Shown: one piece after another, positions 1-8,258 of the stretch
Layout of the letters: every line of letters starts with the position of its first letter
How positions within the stretch are numbered: the stretch's first letter is position 1
From: an uncultured Oscillospiraceae bacterium
GTDB taxonomy: Bacteria > Bacillota_A > Clostridia > Oscillospirales > Oscillospiraceae
DNA: 22,700 nt
Assembly (NCBI GenBank): GCA_900762245.1
Contig: CAAFFR010000033.1
Coordinates: 1 to 22,700, forward strand
Reading direction: 5' to 3'
The notes under the pieces: generated by a model
The model's database searches: none
Seen by the model: the letters and a program-made list of their open reading frames with translations, nothing else
What the model was told of the DNA's origin: nothing
Translations under genes and position numbers: made by a program

Positions 1-2820
1 AGAGCTTTCAAAGGGCATTCCCTCTGCCTCAAAGCGCAGGCCGAAGCCGCTGTCATCGGTGACTTCCAGCCAACGGGTGCCCATGCGGTTGCCGCATTCG
101 CCGGGAACCATGTACCGGGACAGGTTGGCAGCCGCATTGCCGCCGAAGATGCCCAGCTTGGCACCGTCCATACGGTCCCAGTAATTTTCCTCGGGGCCGT
201 AGCCATAGTAGCGGAAGTTGTGGTATTTTTCCTTCAGCTTGAAGTTCATGCCGAAGGCGGGCAGACTGGGCAGGTTCTCCTGACCGAAGTAGGTTGCCTC
301 CACGGTAATGGCACCGTCGCCGGTGACGGTGTAGGAAATGGTCTGCTTCACTACGGGCACCATAGGAACCTCGTAGTCCATGGTAACGGTGACTTCGTTT
401 TCACCTTCTGTGACCCGGCAGTCCACTATTTTCTGATACAAACCTGCGGTCATCCACTGTCCACGGTCAAAGCCATGCTTGCAGCCCCGGTCGTTATCGG
501 TCAGGGCACGCCAGTAGGTGGTTCTGGGAACCCGGGTAATCATTTCCACATCGTCATAGCGGAGGCTGGAAATGCCGCCCTCGCCTCTGGAAATGTGGAC
601 GTGGAAGCCCTCACCCTTAACGCCGATGTTCACATCGCCCCAGATGACCTGCAGAGGCTTGGTGCACTTAACCTTGGGTCCTTCGATGGTTCTAATGTAC
701 TGGCCGAAGCAAATTTCATAGCCCTTTTCCGCCCAGTCCGTATCCGCAGGCTGAACCATAGACACTTCATAGGTATATTCTCCGGCTCCGGTAACCTCCG
801 GGAAAGGAAGGGCGAAATAGGCCTTCTCCCCTGCCTCCGCCACCAGCTTCAGAGGTTCACTTTCAAAAACAGGTTCACCGTTTTTCAGCACCCGGCAGAC
901 AAAGTCATAGCAGGCAGTGGTGATAAAGAGGTTTTCGTTCTTCACGGTGACACCCTTCTCATCGGGGAAGAGCTTGACATTGGAGAACCAGGCCTTGACC
1001 TCCTGGGCCTTGGGAGAAACGGTGCGGTCAGCATAGACCAGGCCGTTGGTGCAGAACTCGTAGTCGGTAGGCCGCTCATCATGGTCGCCGCCGTAGGACA
1101 GGTATTCCTCGCCCTGCTCATTGACATGGACCACTGCCTGGTCCATATAGTCCCAGATAAAGCCGCCCTGATACTGCTCATACTTATCTTCCAGCTCCAT
1201 ATACAGGTTCAGGTTGCCGCCGGAATTGCCCATGCAGTGGAGGAACTCGCAGCTGATATAGGGCTTTTCGGGCTTGGAGGCCAGATATGCGTCAATATCC
1301 ACAGGCTTGGCATACATCCGGCTTTCCATGTCGGAGATGTGGCACCAGTCCCGATTCCAGACGCAGCCTTCGTAATGGACCAGACGGGTATCATCCACCT
1401 TATGGAAGAATTTGGTCATATTTTCCAGGCAGGTGCCCACATAGGACTCATTGCCCAACGACCAGATCAGGATGGAAGGATGGTTCTTATCCCGCTGGAA
1501 CATGGAGTTGGCACGGTCCAGGACGCATTCCTGCCATTCAGGCTCGCTGCCGGGAACATTCCAGCTGGGCTCCAGCTGGCCCAGCTTCTGCCAGGAGCCG
1601 TGGCTTTCCAGATTGGTCTCGTCAATGAGGTAGATGCCGTAGCGGTCACAGAGCTTGTACCACAGGCTCTGGTCGGGATAATGGCAGGTGCGCACAGCAT
1701 TGAGGTTATGGCGCTTCAGGAAGCGGATGTCCCACAGCATATCCTCCTCAGTGATAGCCCGGCCCCGCTTGCAGTTAAATTCGTGACGGTTCACACCCCG
1801 GAAGAGGATGCGCTTGCCGTTGATGTGCATGACGCCGTTCTTCATTTCAAAGCTGCGGAAGCCTACATCCATGGGAACTGCTTCCACGGTGATGCCGTCT
1901 TCTCCGGTGATGTAGAGGTACAGCTGATAGAGGTTGGGCACCTCAGCACTCCACTGCTTTACGCGGGGAACCACGGTCTTAAAATGAACGGTTTCCGAAA
2001 CAGGAAGGGTCTCGGTATAGACGGCATTTCCATCGGCATCTTCCAGCACGGCGGTAATGGTGCCTTTCAGCTTGCCGGACAGCTTCGCAGCAATGTCCAG
2101 CATACCGTTTTCATAGGCTTCATCCAGAGTGGATTTCAGGAAGAAGTCCTCCACATGGGTCTCAGGCACGGCATACAGGTACACATCCCGGAAGATACCG
2201 GAGAAGCGCCAGAAGTCCTGGTCCTCGATCCAGCTGGCACTGGCCCGCTTGTAAACTTCCACGGCCAGCTTATTCTCGCCCTCTACCAGATAGTCGTCCA
2301 ACTGGAATTCAGAGGGAGTGAACGTATCCTCGCTGTAGCCCACAAAATGACCGTTCAGCCAGACATAGAACGCGATTTCTACGCCCTGGAAGGAAATGGA
2401 GATAGGCCTGCCCTTCAAGGCTTCCTCCACTTCAAAATAGCGGACATAGCTGCCCACGGGATTGTAGCTTTCAGAAATCTCAGGGGGACGCAGGAACTCT
2501 GTACCATCCCAGGGGTACTGGGTGTTGATGTACATCATGGTATCATAGCCCTGGGTCTGGATATGACCGGGGACCTGAATTTTGTCAAAGCTGCGGCAGT
2601 CAAAGTCTGCCTTGTAAAAATCTTTTACCCGCAGGGAAGGATTTTTTGCATAAGAGAAATACCAGGTTCCATTTAAGCACTGACGCAGGGGCATTTTCTC
2701 CTCTGCCCGGGCTTCGGCCATGGTTTCATAATACAGATGATCGGAATGGGCATCCTTACGGTTCACCGCAAAGACTTCCGGATCAGAAAGCCAGGATAAA
2801 TCGGGGTGATTTGCTTTCAT
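1..2820 (-). CDS. lacZ: Beta-galactosidase, GH2 family (3' end beyond window)
   Basis: Hydrolyses terminal beta-galactosides such as lactose in the cytoplasm. From the ATG at 2820 the frame stays open for 940 codons to the window edge, so roughly 70-90 C-terminal residues are missing compared with the usual ~1020. The GH2 layout is visible: an N-terminal jelly-roll with WRFSGIFRDVYL, then the TIM barrel with FRGVNRHEF and NAVRTCHYP. The acid/base Glu is in WSLGNES (about residue 458) and the nucleophile Glu in ISCEFLHCMGNS (about residue 525), close to E461 and E537 of the E. coli enzyme. The C-terminal part matches the small-chain domain (PRTTYWRALTDND, YYGYGPEENYWDR). There is no signal peptide. 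AAAGGAA lies just upstream of the start. The gene is separated from the kinase gene upstream by a terminator and has its own promoter. The family call is very secure. The natural substrate could be a host or milk galactoside rather than lactose. Confidence 0.96.
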   Translation of the reverse strand, partial: MKANHPDLSWLSDPEVFAVNRKDAHSDHLYYETMAEARAEEKMPLRQCLNGTWYFSYAKNPSLRVKDFYKADFDCRSFDKIQVPGHIQTQGYDTMMYINTQYPWDGTEFLRPPEISESYNPVGSYVRYFEVEEALKGRPISISFQGVEIAFYVWLNGHFVGYSEDTFTPSEFQLDDYLVEGENKLAVEVYKRASASWIEDQDFWRFSGIFRDVYLYAVPETHVEDFFLKSTLDEAYENGMLDIAAKLSGKLKGTITAVLEDADGNAVYTETLPVSETVHFKTVVPRVKQWSAEVPNLYQLYLYITGEDGITVEAVPMDVGFRSFEMKNGVMHINGKRILFRGVNRHEFNCKRGRAITEEDMLWDIRFLKRHNLNAVRTCHYPDQSLWYKLCDRYGIYLIDETNLESHGSWQKLGQLEPSWNVPGSEPEWQECVLDRANSMFQRDKNHPSILIWSLGNESYVGTCLENMTKFFHKVDDTRLVHYEGCVWNRDWCHISDMESRMYAKPVDIDAYLASKPEKPYISCEFLHCMGNSGGNLNLYMELEDKYEQYQGGFIWDYMDQAVVHVNEQGEEYLSYGGDHDERPTDYEFCTNGLVYADRTVSPKAQEVKAWFSNVKLFPDEKGVTVKNENLFITTACYDFVCRVLKNGEPVFESEPLKLVAEAGEKAYFALPFPEVTGAGEYTYEVSMVQPADTDWAEKGYEICFGQYIRTIEGPKVKCTKPLQVIWGDVNIGVKGEGFHVHISRGEGGISSLRYDDVEMITRVPRTTYWRALTDNDRGCKHGFDRGQWMTAGLYQKIVDCRVTEGENEVTVTMDYEVPMVPVVKQTISYTVTGDGAITVEATYFGQENLPSLPAFGMNFKLKEKYHNFRYYGYGPEENYWDRMDGAKLGIFGGNAAANLSRYMVPGECGNRMGTRWLEVTDDSGFGLRFEAEGMPFESS

Positions 2821-2857
2821 TTGAGCATTCCTTTCTTTTACATCTTATTCCTTTGTA

Positions 2858-2886
2858 ATAATACCATAAAACGCCTTGTATTACAA
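2858..2886 (-). promoter_or_regulatory. Promoter of lacZ with overlapping palindrome
   Basis: On the minus strand TTGTAA (2886-2881) and TATTAT (2863-2858) are separated by 17 bp, about 38 bp upstream of the lacZ ATG. The odd-centred palindrome TTGTATTACAA (2876-2886) covers the -35 box, which is a suitable place for a repressor. Box matches are 4/6 and 5/6, so this is a prediction only. Confidence 0.5.
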
Positions 2887-2966
2887 ACAATTTGCCCCGG
2901 CAAGATGAACAAAAAATACGCAAAAATTTTGTAATATTAACGAAATAGAAGAAATGCAGCTTCAAC

Positions 2967-2999
2967 AAAAAACGCCCGCAGCTGTTACTGCGGGCGTTT
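2967..2999 (-). terminator. Intrinsic terminator after the ROK-like kinase
   Basis: A perfect stem, CGCCCGCAG/CTGCGGGCG, with a 6-nt loop lies 12 bases past the kinase stop codon. On the minus strand it is followed by a T-rich run (TTTTTTGTTG). It separates the sialic-acid operon from lacZ. A-rich sequence on the other side could let it work in both directions. Confidence 0.85.
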
Positions 3000-3011
3000 A
3001 AAAAGACAGAT

Positions 3012-4394
3012 TTACTTGACCTTGGGCAGAGATGCTGCAGCCACGGACTGACCGACGCGGCGCATCTTTTCATCAGGCAGAGTGACGTTGCACTTGGCAG
3101 CCAGCTCAGGATATTCTTCAGCCAGCACTTCCTTGCAGACACGCAGGATGGTGTCGCCGCCCTTGCCGGACATAACGCGGCCCAGCAGCATCATGTACTC
3201 GATGTCATAGAACTGAGAGTACAGAACCGTGGTGTAAGCCAGATAGACACCGATGGTCTCGAAGATGGCCTGCGCTCTGGGATCGTCAGCTTCCATCAGC
3301 TTCTGGACAAACTTCAGTTTTTCTGCCAGAGTCAGTTCCTCGGGGATCTCAATACCGGCAGCGGGAGCCAGCTTGATAACAGCATCCTGAGAGAAGTACT
3401 TGCAGCCAACGCCGAAGTCGGTGGACCACTCGTCCTGCATGGCATTCTCACACAGGTCAACGGGAGCGAAGGCCAGCTCGTTAATCCAGCCCAGAACGTT
3501 CTGGTCCTTGTCAACATAGCCCACAGCCTCAGAAGTACCCATGGCAATGCCCATCAGGTTGCCCTTACCCAGACCCATGGCACCGGCCAGGGCAGAAACG
3601 TCACCATCGTTGGCAACCAGCAGAGGTGCATCGGGATTCACCGCTGCACCGGCCCGATCGTAGATGGTCTTGACCTTGTCCCAGTTGGAGCGGGGGACCT
3701 TGATGAACAGGGAAGCAACCATGGGAGCATTGCCGATGAAGGTACCGGCAGAGGAAACGCCGATGGCATCGACTCTGGGCATCTTGGATGCAGCCAGCTT
3801 CATAGCCTTGACGATGTGCTCGAAGTGATACTCAGGATCGCTGTTCAGCTTGGGCAGCCAGACAACTTCTTCAGAGAAGATGGTCTCACCGTCCACAACA
3901 GCGGAAACCTTCATATCAGAGCCGCCGGCATCGAAGCCGATACGGCAGCCATCCATATAACCGCCGATAGACTCAGGAACTTCGCTGGAAGCAGGCACCT
4001 GATCCAGAGACAGCGCCACGATCTCCAGATCCCGCTCGTAGAGCTGGTTGACGAAGGTATAGTCAAATTCACGGTCACCGCCGATCTTGTAAGCCTTCTG
4101 CAGCTTCTCGGCCAGTTCAGGGCAGCCGCAGATAGAGACACGGAAGCCGCCGGTGGACCACAGCAGGAACTTCACATAACGCTCAACATAGCGGTAGTCA
4201 GCAGCTGCCATCTCGGGAGTGCCGTGGATGCAGGTATGATGGACGGAAACGCGGCCCTTGTCCCGCTCAACGGCAATGGCAATGGGCTGCTTTGCATCCT
4301 TCAGATAAGCGGCGCGCCAAACGCCGAAGGGAATGAACTGAGGGTCCAGCTTGGGGGTGAATTTCTGCTGGTATTCAACGCCTAAGTACTGCAT
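3012..4394 (-). CDS. ROK/ASKHA-fold sugar kinase, putative GlcNAc or ManNAc kinase
   Basis: 460 residues. The start at 4394 is chosen because TAGGAGGAAC precedes it; a longer reading from 4448 would run across the predicted promoter. Residues 1-148 form an N-terminal extension with no motif I recognise. The kinase core then begins with a phosphate-binding loop, RIGFDAGGSDMK (151-162, family DxGGTxxK). It continues with GVSSAGTF (212-219), NDGDVSALAGA (262-272; Asp263 is the likely base, as in ROK NDAN motifs) and AMGTSEAVG (284-292). The ROK zinc motif CxCGxxGCxE is absent and the length exceeds the usual ~300. It follows nanA and a YdcF gene but has its own promoter. With a 2-epimerase for free sugars nearby, GlcNAc is the substrate I favour; ManNAc is the main alternative. 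Kinase fold is fairly sure, substrate is inference. Confidence 0.75.
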   Translation of the reverse strand: MQYLGVEYQQKFTPKLDPQFIPFGVWRAAYLKDAKQPIAIAVERDKGRVSVHHTCIHGTPEMAAADYRYVERYVKFLLWSTGGFRVSICGCPELAEKLQKAYKIGGDREFDYTFVNQLYERDLEIVALSLDQVPASSEVPESIGGYMDGCRIGFDAGGSDMKVSAVVDGETIFSEEVVWLPKLNSDPEYHFEHIVKAMKLAASKMPRVDAIGVSSAGTFIGNAPMVASLFIKVPRSNWDKVKTIYDRAGAAVNPDAPLLVANDGDVSALAGAMGLGKGNLMGIAMGTSEAVGYVDKDQNVLGWINELAFAPVDLCENAMQDEWSTDFGVGCKYFSQDAVIKLAPAAGIEIPEELTLAEKLKFVQKLMEADDPRAQAIFETIGVYLAYTTVLYSQFYDIEYMMLLGRVMSGKGGDTILRVCKEVLAEEYPELAAKCNVTLPDEKMRRVGQSVAAASLPKVK

Positions 4395-4430
4395 AAAGAA
4401 GTTCCTCCTAAATTTATTGTTTCTGATTTC

Positions 4431-4458
4431 ATTATAGCATAGTTGCACCGGTATGCAA
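4431..4458 (-). promoter_or_regulatory. Promoter of the ROK-like kinase with operator-like dyad
   Basis: Minus-strand TTGCAT (4458-4453) and a perfect TATAAT (4436-4431), preceded by TGC (extended -10), are spaced 16 bp apart. A dyad TTGCA-N6-TGCAA (4443-4458) covers the -35 box and part of the spacer, which suggests repressor control independent of the upstream operon. Confidence 0.65.
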
Positions 4459-4490
4459 TAGCATTATCGACTATTTTTTGTCAAAATCAA

Positions 4491-5141
4491 CTATTTGGCA
4501 AGCTGCTTGTCATAGCCCATTTCCACCAGTTCGCGGAAAGCCTGCCACGCCTCCTCCGGAATCGTCTGGGGCAGCTGCCAGCCCTTTTGGGCATACAGCT
4601 CCATTCTCTGGAAATCGCCTACGATGACGGAAATGGAAGCATTTTCGCTGATGCCCTGCTGCTTCGCCCGGTGCAGGTATTCAGGAATCGTAACCTGGGG
4701 AGAAGTCACCTGAAACGCAAGGTCCGGCCAATAGACACCCATAGCCGCCGTGATCCGCCGCTCCATGAAGGGCTGATGAACACCCAGGAGCCGGGGGTGC
4801 ATCAGCCCCAGTTCCTGCAGCATTTCCCGGGTAAAGAGAATGTTTTCCGCCGTATTCCGGGATTTATCTTCCAGAATGATATCTTCCTCCGGCACACCGC
4901 ATTCCATAGCCACCCGGGCGAACCGCACCGCTTCCGGTTCCGGCAGCAGGCCTTCCGTATTACGGCCCAGGCCCCCCGTAAACAGGACCTTTGGGGCATA
5001 GCCCTGCAAGTACAGCTCTGCCGTCCGGCGGGCAATGTCTGTGTTGAAGTTGCCAAAGCCCACGATACAGTCTGCCTTTTCCGGTTCCTGATGGAGGCAC
5101 AGATAATCCCAGATAATTTGTAACGGTTTTAGGTATTCCAT
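4491..5141 (-). CDS. DUF218/YdcF-family protein
   Basis: 216 residues. The ATG at 5141 follows GGGGAG at a normal distance; an in-frame ATG 21 bases upstream lacks a site. The DUF218 signature is clear: IVGFGNFNTDIARRTAELY near the N-terminus, KVLFTGGLGRNTEG, and the conserved KSRNTAENILFTREML helix near the middle. There is no signal peptide or membrane segment, unlike SanA/ElyC members, so it resembles the soluble YdcF type, whose biochemical role is unsettled. It lies 67 bases after nanA, beyond a terminator hairpin, and 97 bases before the kinase gene. Its position suggests a link to amino-sugar metabolism, but no reaction can be assigned. Family call secure, function unknown. Confidence 0.85.
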   Translation of the reverse strand: MEYLKPLQIIWDYLCLHQEPEKADCIVGFGNFNTDIARRTAELYLQGYAPKVLFTGGLGRNTEGLLPEPEAVRFARVAMECGVPEEDIILEDKSRNTAENILFTREMLQELGLMHPRLLGVHQPFMERRITAAMGVYWPDLAFQVTSPQVTIPEYLHRAKQQGISENASISVIVGDFQRMELYAQKGWQLPQTIPEEAWQAFRELVEMGYDKQLAK

Positions 5142-5169
5142 AGCTTCTCCCCGCGAAATCATCTTTTGG

Positions 5170-5199
5170 AAAAAGCCGCCGGAGTTTGCCCCCGGCGGC
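5170..5199 (-). terminator. Intrinsic terminator after nanA
   Basis: Stem GCCGCCGG/CCGGCGGC (5175-5182 with 5192-5199), followed on the minus strand by TTTTTCC. It begins 10 bases after the nanA stop and ends about 30 bases before the YdcF start, so expression of the downstream genes probably depends on read-through or their own promoters. Confidence 0.8.
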
Positions 5200-5208
5200 A
5201 TTGGGTTT

Positions 5209-6117
5209 TTAGCAATACTTGGCAACAGCAGCCTGAATCATGGCGACAGCCTCGTCAACGATCGCATAGTCGCTTTCGATCAGCTCTGCCAGAGGGGCGC
5301 GGACAGAGCCGCAGTCGGGGCAGCCCATCTTCCGCAGGGCTTCCTTAATCATGCCGTACATATTGCCGTGGCCGGAGCACAGCTTGTAGATGATGCGGCA
5401 GCAGTCATTCTGAATTTCCAGAGCCTTTGCCAGATCACCGGCCTTGACACAGCGGTACAGCTCCACATACAGCTCGGGCATTGCACCGTAGGTGCCGCCG
5501 ATGCCGCCGATGGCACCCATCACCAGGCCGGAAATCAGCTGCTCGTCGGGACCGTTGAAGACGATAGCGCCCTCGTCCTTCCACATCTGAATGTCCTGAG
5601 TGGGCATAGAGGAGTTCTTGACACCGATGCAGCGGGGGTTCTTCAGCATTTCCTTCAGCAGAGGAACGGACAGGGAAACGCCGGCCAGCTGGGGAATGTT
5701 GTAGATGATGAAGTCAGTGTTGGGAGCAGCTGCGCTCATGTCATTCCAGTACTTGGCAATGGCATAGGGAGGCAGCTTGAAGTAGATGGGAGGAATGGAA
5801 GCGATGGCATCGACACCCAGAGCTTCTGCGTGGGCAGCCAGTTCCTGAGAATCGGCAGTGTTGTTGCAGGCGATATGGGCAATGATGGTCAGCTTGCCCT
5901 TGGCCTCGGCCATGACATTCTCCAGAACGAGCTTACGCTCTTCCTTGCTCTGGTAGATGCACTCGCCGGAGGAACCGCCAACGTACAGACCCTGAACACC
6001 CTTTTCGATGAACCAGCGGGTCAGTGCACGGACAGCCTCAGTGTCAATGCCGCCATCTTTGTTGTAGCAGGCATAGAAGGCAGGGATAATACCCTCGTAC
6101 TTTTTCAGATCAGACAT
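5209..6117 (-). CDS. nanA: N-acetylneuraminate lyase
   Basis: Class I aldolase that cleaves N-acetylneuraminate to ManNAc and pyruvate. At 302 residues it has the normal length of the DapA/NanA family. Visible motifs are YVGGSSGE (45-52, carboxylate-binding GS-GE loop), IPPIYFK (108-114), YNIPQLAG with catalytic Tyr139, and GVKNSS with Schiff-base Lys167. These agree in spacing with Y137/K165 of the E. coli lyase, and the NIPxLAG continuation favours NanA over dihydrodipicolinate synthase. AAGGAG precedes the ATG at 6117. It follows two permease genes on the same strand, separated by a 113-base gap with secondary structure. The neighbouring 2-epimerase for free N-acylhexosamines supports the sialic-acid assignment. 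Confidence 0.9.
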   Translation of the reverse strand: MSDLKKYEGIIPAFYACYNKDGGIDTEAVRALTRWFIEKGVQGLYVGGSSGECIYQSKEERKLVLENVMAEAKGKLTIIAHIACNNTADSQELAAHAEALGVDAIASIPPIYFKLPPYAIAKYWNDMSAAAPNTDFIIYNIPQLAGVSLSVPLLKEMLKNPRCIGVKNSSMPTQDIQMWKDEGAIVFNGPDEQLISGLVMGAIGGIGGTYGAMPELYVELYRCVKAGDLAKALEIQNDCCRIIYKLCSGHGNMYGMIKEALRKMGCPDCGSVRAPLAELIESDYAIVDEAVAMIQAAVAKYC

Positions 6118-6151
6118 ACGTTATCTCCTTGTAATGATATGCTTAAATTAT

Positions 6152-6210
6152 CTCGAATCGGGCTGGCCACCTATTGGTGATGGATAAGCAGCCAGCCATC
6201 AGGCTCGAAT
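6152..6210 (-). other. Structured gap between permease 2 and nanA
   Basis: The gap holds an inverted repeat GGCTGGC...GCCAGCC (6161-6167, 6191-6197) with a small CACC-TATT-GGTG hairpin inside, flanked by a direct repeat of CTCGAAT (6152-6158, 6204-6210). There is no T-tract, so it is probably not a terminator. It might be an mRNA-processing or stabilising element. No convincing promoter was seen before nanA. Confidence 0.35.
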
Positions 6211-6230
6211 TGCCGGCGGCGGCTTACCGC

Positions 6231-7190
6231 TTAGCCCTTAACGGCACCCATGGTGATGCCCTTGGTGAAGTACTTCTGGAAGATCAGGAACACGATGATG
6301 ATGGGCACGGAGGCCAGTGCTGCACCTGCCATCAGCAGACCATAGTCGGTGGAGGATTCGCCCTGCATGGTGGCGATACCCAGAGAGATGGTCAGGTTCT
6401 TGTTGGAGGTCAGCATGATCAGCTGCATGAAATAGTCATTCCAGGAGTTGATGAAGGTAAAGATGGCGCAGGCGCCGACACCGGGCTTGATCATGGGGAA
6501 CATGACATCGGTGAAGGTTCTCCACTCGGAGGCACCGTCAATGCGGCAGGCTTCCACCATTTCGGTGGGGATGCCTTCTGCAAACTGCTTCAGCAGGAAC
6601 ACGCCGAAGGGCCAGCCGACGATGGGGAAGATAACAGCCCAGATGGTGTCATACAGACCCAGTGCAGACATTTCCCGCAGCAGGGGGATCAGAATGACCT
6701 GCTTGGGCAGAGCCATGGCGCAGACCACCAGGGTGAAGATCAGGGTCTTGCCCCAGAAACGCTTCTTGGCCAGGACATAGCCAGCCATAGCGGAGGTCAG
6801 GCAGGTGATCAGCATAGCTGCCACGGACATGAACACGGTGTTGATCAGCCAGCGGATAGCAGCGGGAACGGTGGGGCCGGTGATTTTAATGGTGCTGCCC
6901 AGACGGATCACATAACCAAAGGCGCTGATCTTCAGGCCGGGGATGGTCATGTCAAACAGGGGTGCAGAGCGCTTGCTCATCAGGCGCTGGAAGTTGCCCA
7001 TATCCCACTCAGAGGGAATCCAGATGGGGGTGGTGGAGTTGATTTCCTTACCGGTTTTGAAAGCACCGGTGATGATCCAGTACAGGGGGAATGCAAACAG
7101 GAAGGCAATGATGCCGACGGCCACAAAAGAGAGGATGTAGTAGGCTCTCTGTCTTGCAGCATTCTGGTTCAGACGGTTCTGATTCTTCAT
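6231..7190 (-). CDS. CUT1 ABC transporter permease, MalG type (putative sialic acid uptake)
   Basis: 319 residues; inner-membrane subunit of a binding-protein-dependent sugar importer. The ATG at 7190 is chosen because GGGAGG sits 9 bases upstream, while a GTG at 7196 would be only 3 bases away. About six hydrophobic segments are visible, the first at residues 19-41 (YYILSFVAVGIIAFLFAF) and the last near 290-307. The ATPase-contact loop reads VEACRIDGASEWRTF (about 212-226), with EAC in place of the common EAA. The second periplasmic loop is long, as in MalG proteins. The ribosome site lies across the end of the upstream permease, a tightly coupled arrangement. The sialic-acid substrate is inferred from nanA and the epimerase. 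No ATPase gene is present. Confidence 0.88.
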   Translation of the reverse strand: MKNQNRLNQNAARQRAYYILSFVAVGIIAFLFAFPLYWIITGAFKTGKEINSTTPIWIPSEWDMGNFQRLMSKRSAPLFDMTIPGLKISAFGYVIRLGSTIKITGPTVPAAIRWLINTVFMSVAAMLITCLTSAMAGYVLAKKRFWGKTLIFTLVVCAMALPKQVILIPLLREMSALGLYDTIWAVIFPIVGWPFGVFLLKQFAEGIPTEMVEACRIDGASEWRTFTDVMFPMIKPGVGACAIFTFINSWNDYFMQLIMLTSNKNLTISLGIATMQGESSTDYGLLMAGAALASVPIIIVFLIFQKYFTKGITMGAVKG

Positions 7191-7205
7191 ATCCACACGC
7201 CTCCC

Positions 7206-8114
7206 TTACTTTTCTTCACCCAGTTTAAACTGGATGGCGGACAGGATTGCGATGATGATTGCCAGAATAACACCCATTGCATTGCCGTAGCCGTACTTGT
7301 ACAGCTTGAAGGCGTTGTAATAGATGTAGTACATGATGGTCATGGTCGAGTTGTTCGGTCCGCCCAGAGTCAGCAGCTGGATCAATGCGAAGCACTGGAA
7401 GGAGTTGATGGTGGTAATGACCAGGATGTACAGGGTGGTGGGCATCATCTGGGGCCACTTGATGCGCCAGAAGGCCTGCATCTGGGTGGCGCCGTCCACT
7501 TCGGCAGCTTCCACCAGAGACTTGTCCACGTTGTCCAGAGCGGAAACGTACAGGACGATGGGCTGACCCACGGAGGTGGTCAGCAGGATCAGAATGATAC
7601 AGCCCAGAGCATACTTGGGATCGCCCAGCCAGTTGATGTTCTTATCCAGCAGGCCCATGTTGGTGCCCAGGTAGTTGAAGATGCCGTAGTAGTTATTGTA
7701 CATCCACTTCCAGACCATGGTAACGGCAACAGAACCGGTAACCACGGGCAGATAGAAGATGCAGCGGAATGCGGAGGTTGCCGCAACCGGCATCTTTGCG
7801 ATGACAGAGGCCACCCACAGGGAGAAAGCGCAGGTCACAGGCACAGACACCAGAACGATGATCAGCGTATTCTTCAGCGCGATCCAGAATACATCATCGT
7901 TGAACAGGGTCTTATAGTTTTCAAAACCAACAAAGATATCCTCACGGCCCATGGTAGCGTCAAAGAAACTGGTATAGACGCACATGAACATGGGGTAGAT
8001 CACGAACAGCACAAAGAACACCAGGAAGGGTGCCAGGAACAGGTAGGACGTAGTGGTTTCACGGATCATCAGACGCCGGGACTTGGCGTTGACGGAAATT
8101 TTCTTATCTGCCAA
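7206..8114 (-). CDS. CUT1 ABC transporter permease, MalF type (putative sialic acid uptake)
   Basis: 302 residues. I choose a TTG start at 8114 because GAGGAGG lies 9 bases upstream. Reading back to another TTG at 8150 would place that ribosome site inside the coding sequence. The protein has a basic N-terminus (KSRRLMIRETTTSY), a first membrane segment at about 24-48 and five more after it. The EAA loop reads VEAAEVDGATQMQAFW (201-216) followed by IKWPQMMP, which docks the ATPase. It is separated from its binding-protein gene by a palindromic repeat and a terminator-like hairpin, and lies 15 bases before the next permease start. Family assignment is firm; substrate is inferred from context. 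Confidence 0.88.
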   Translation of the reverse strand: MADKKISVNAKSRRLMIRETTTSYLFLAPFLVFFVLFVIYPMFMCVYTSFFDATMGREDIFVGFENYKTLFNDDVFWIALKNTLIIVLVSVPVTCAFSLWVASVIAKMPVAATSAFRCIFYLPVVTGSVAVTMVWKWMYNNYYGIFNYLGTNMGLLDKNINWLGDPKYALGCIILILLTTSVGQPIVLYVSALDNVDKSLVEAAEVDGATQMQAFWRIKWPQMMPTTLYILVITTINSFQCFALIQLLTLGGPNNSTMTIMYYIYYNAFKLYKYGYGNAMGVILAIIIAILSAIQFKLGEEK

Positions 8115-8153
8115 GGTTGAGATCCTCCTCTCAGAATAACCAAAATACAATAT

Positions 8154-8226
8154 GTAGGGCAGGGGCTTACCCCCACCGTGGCAGCAATGGTTACAACTTG
8201 CCGGTGGGGGCAGGCCCCCACCCTAC
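8154..8226. repeat. GC-rich palindromic intergenic repeat
   Basis: Two 25-base arms pair with about 21 matches (8154-8178 and 8202-8226), beginning GTAGGG and ending CCCTAC, with a 23-base loop. Such GTAGGG...CCCTAC elements are commonly seen dispersed in Oscillospiraceae genomes (general knowledge, not checked here). It lies just upstream of the ribosome site of the permease gene, so it is transcribed within the operon and may behave as a MITE- or REP-like element. Confidence 0.7.
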
Positions 8227-8258
8227 GGTGAAATCCATTATCATACTTTATAAAACTC

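Noticed and set aside
220..2676. Long plus-strand open frame of 818 codons opposite lacZ
   Set aside because: It is the antisense of a clear GH2 gene with both catalytic glutamates. The translated product has no family features and results from GC-rich codon bias.
4479..4484. Perfect minus-strand TTGACA near the YdcF stop
   Set aside because: No acceptable -10 box lies 16-18 bp downstream; the TTGCAT/TATAAT pair nearer the kinase gene is better.
5209..6117. Lyase gene as dihydrodipicolinate synthase (dapA)
   Set aside because: The YNIPxLAG and KNSS motifs and the sialic-acid gene context fit N-acetylneuraminate lyase better; no lysine-pathway gene is nearby.
6174..8120. Plus-strand open frame of 648 codons, rich in His, Asp and Gln
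   Set aside because: Antisense to two complete permease genes with membrane segments and coupling loops; composition is typical of the reverse complement of hydrophobic codons.
8154..8226. Palindromic element as part of a CRISPR array
   Set aside because: Only one unit is present and its arms are inverted, with no regularly spaced direct repeats.
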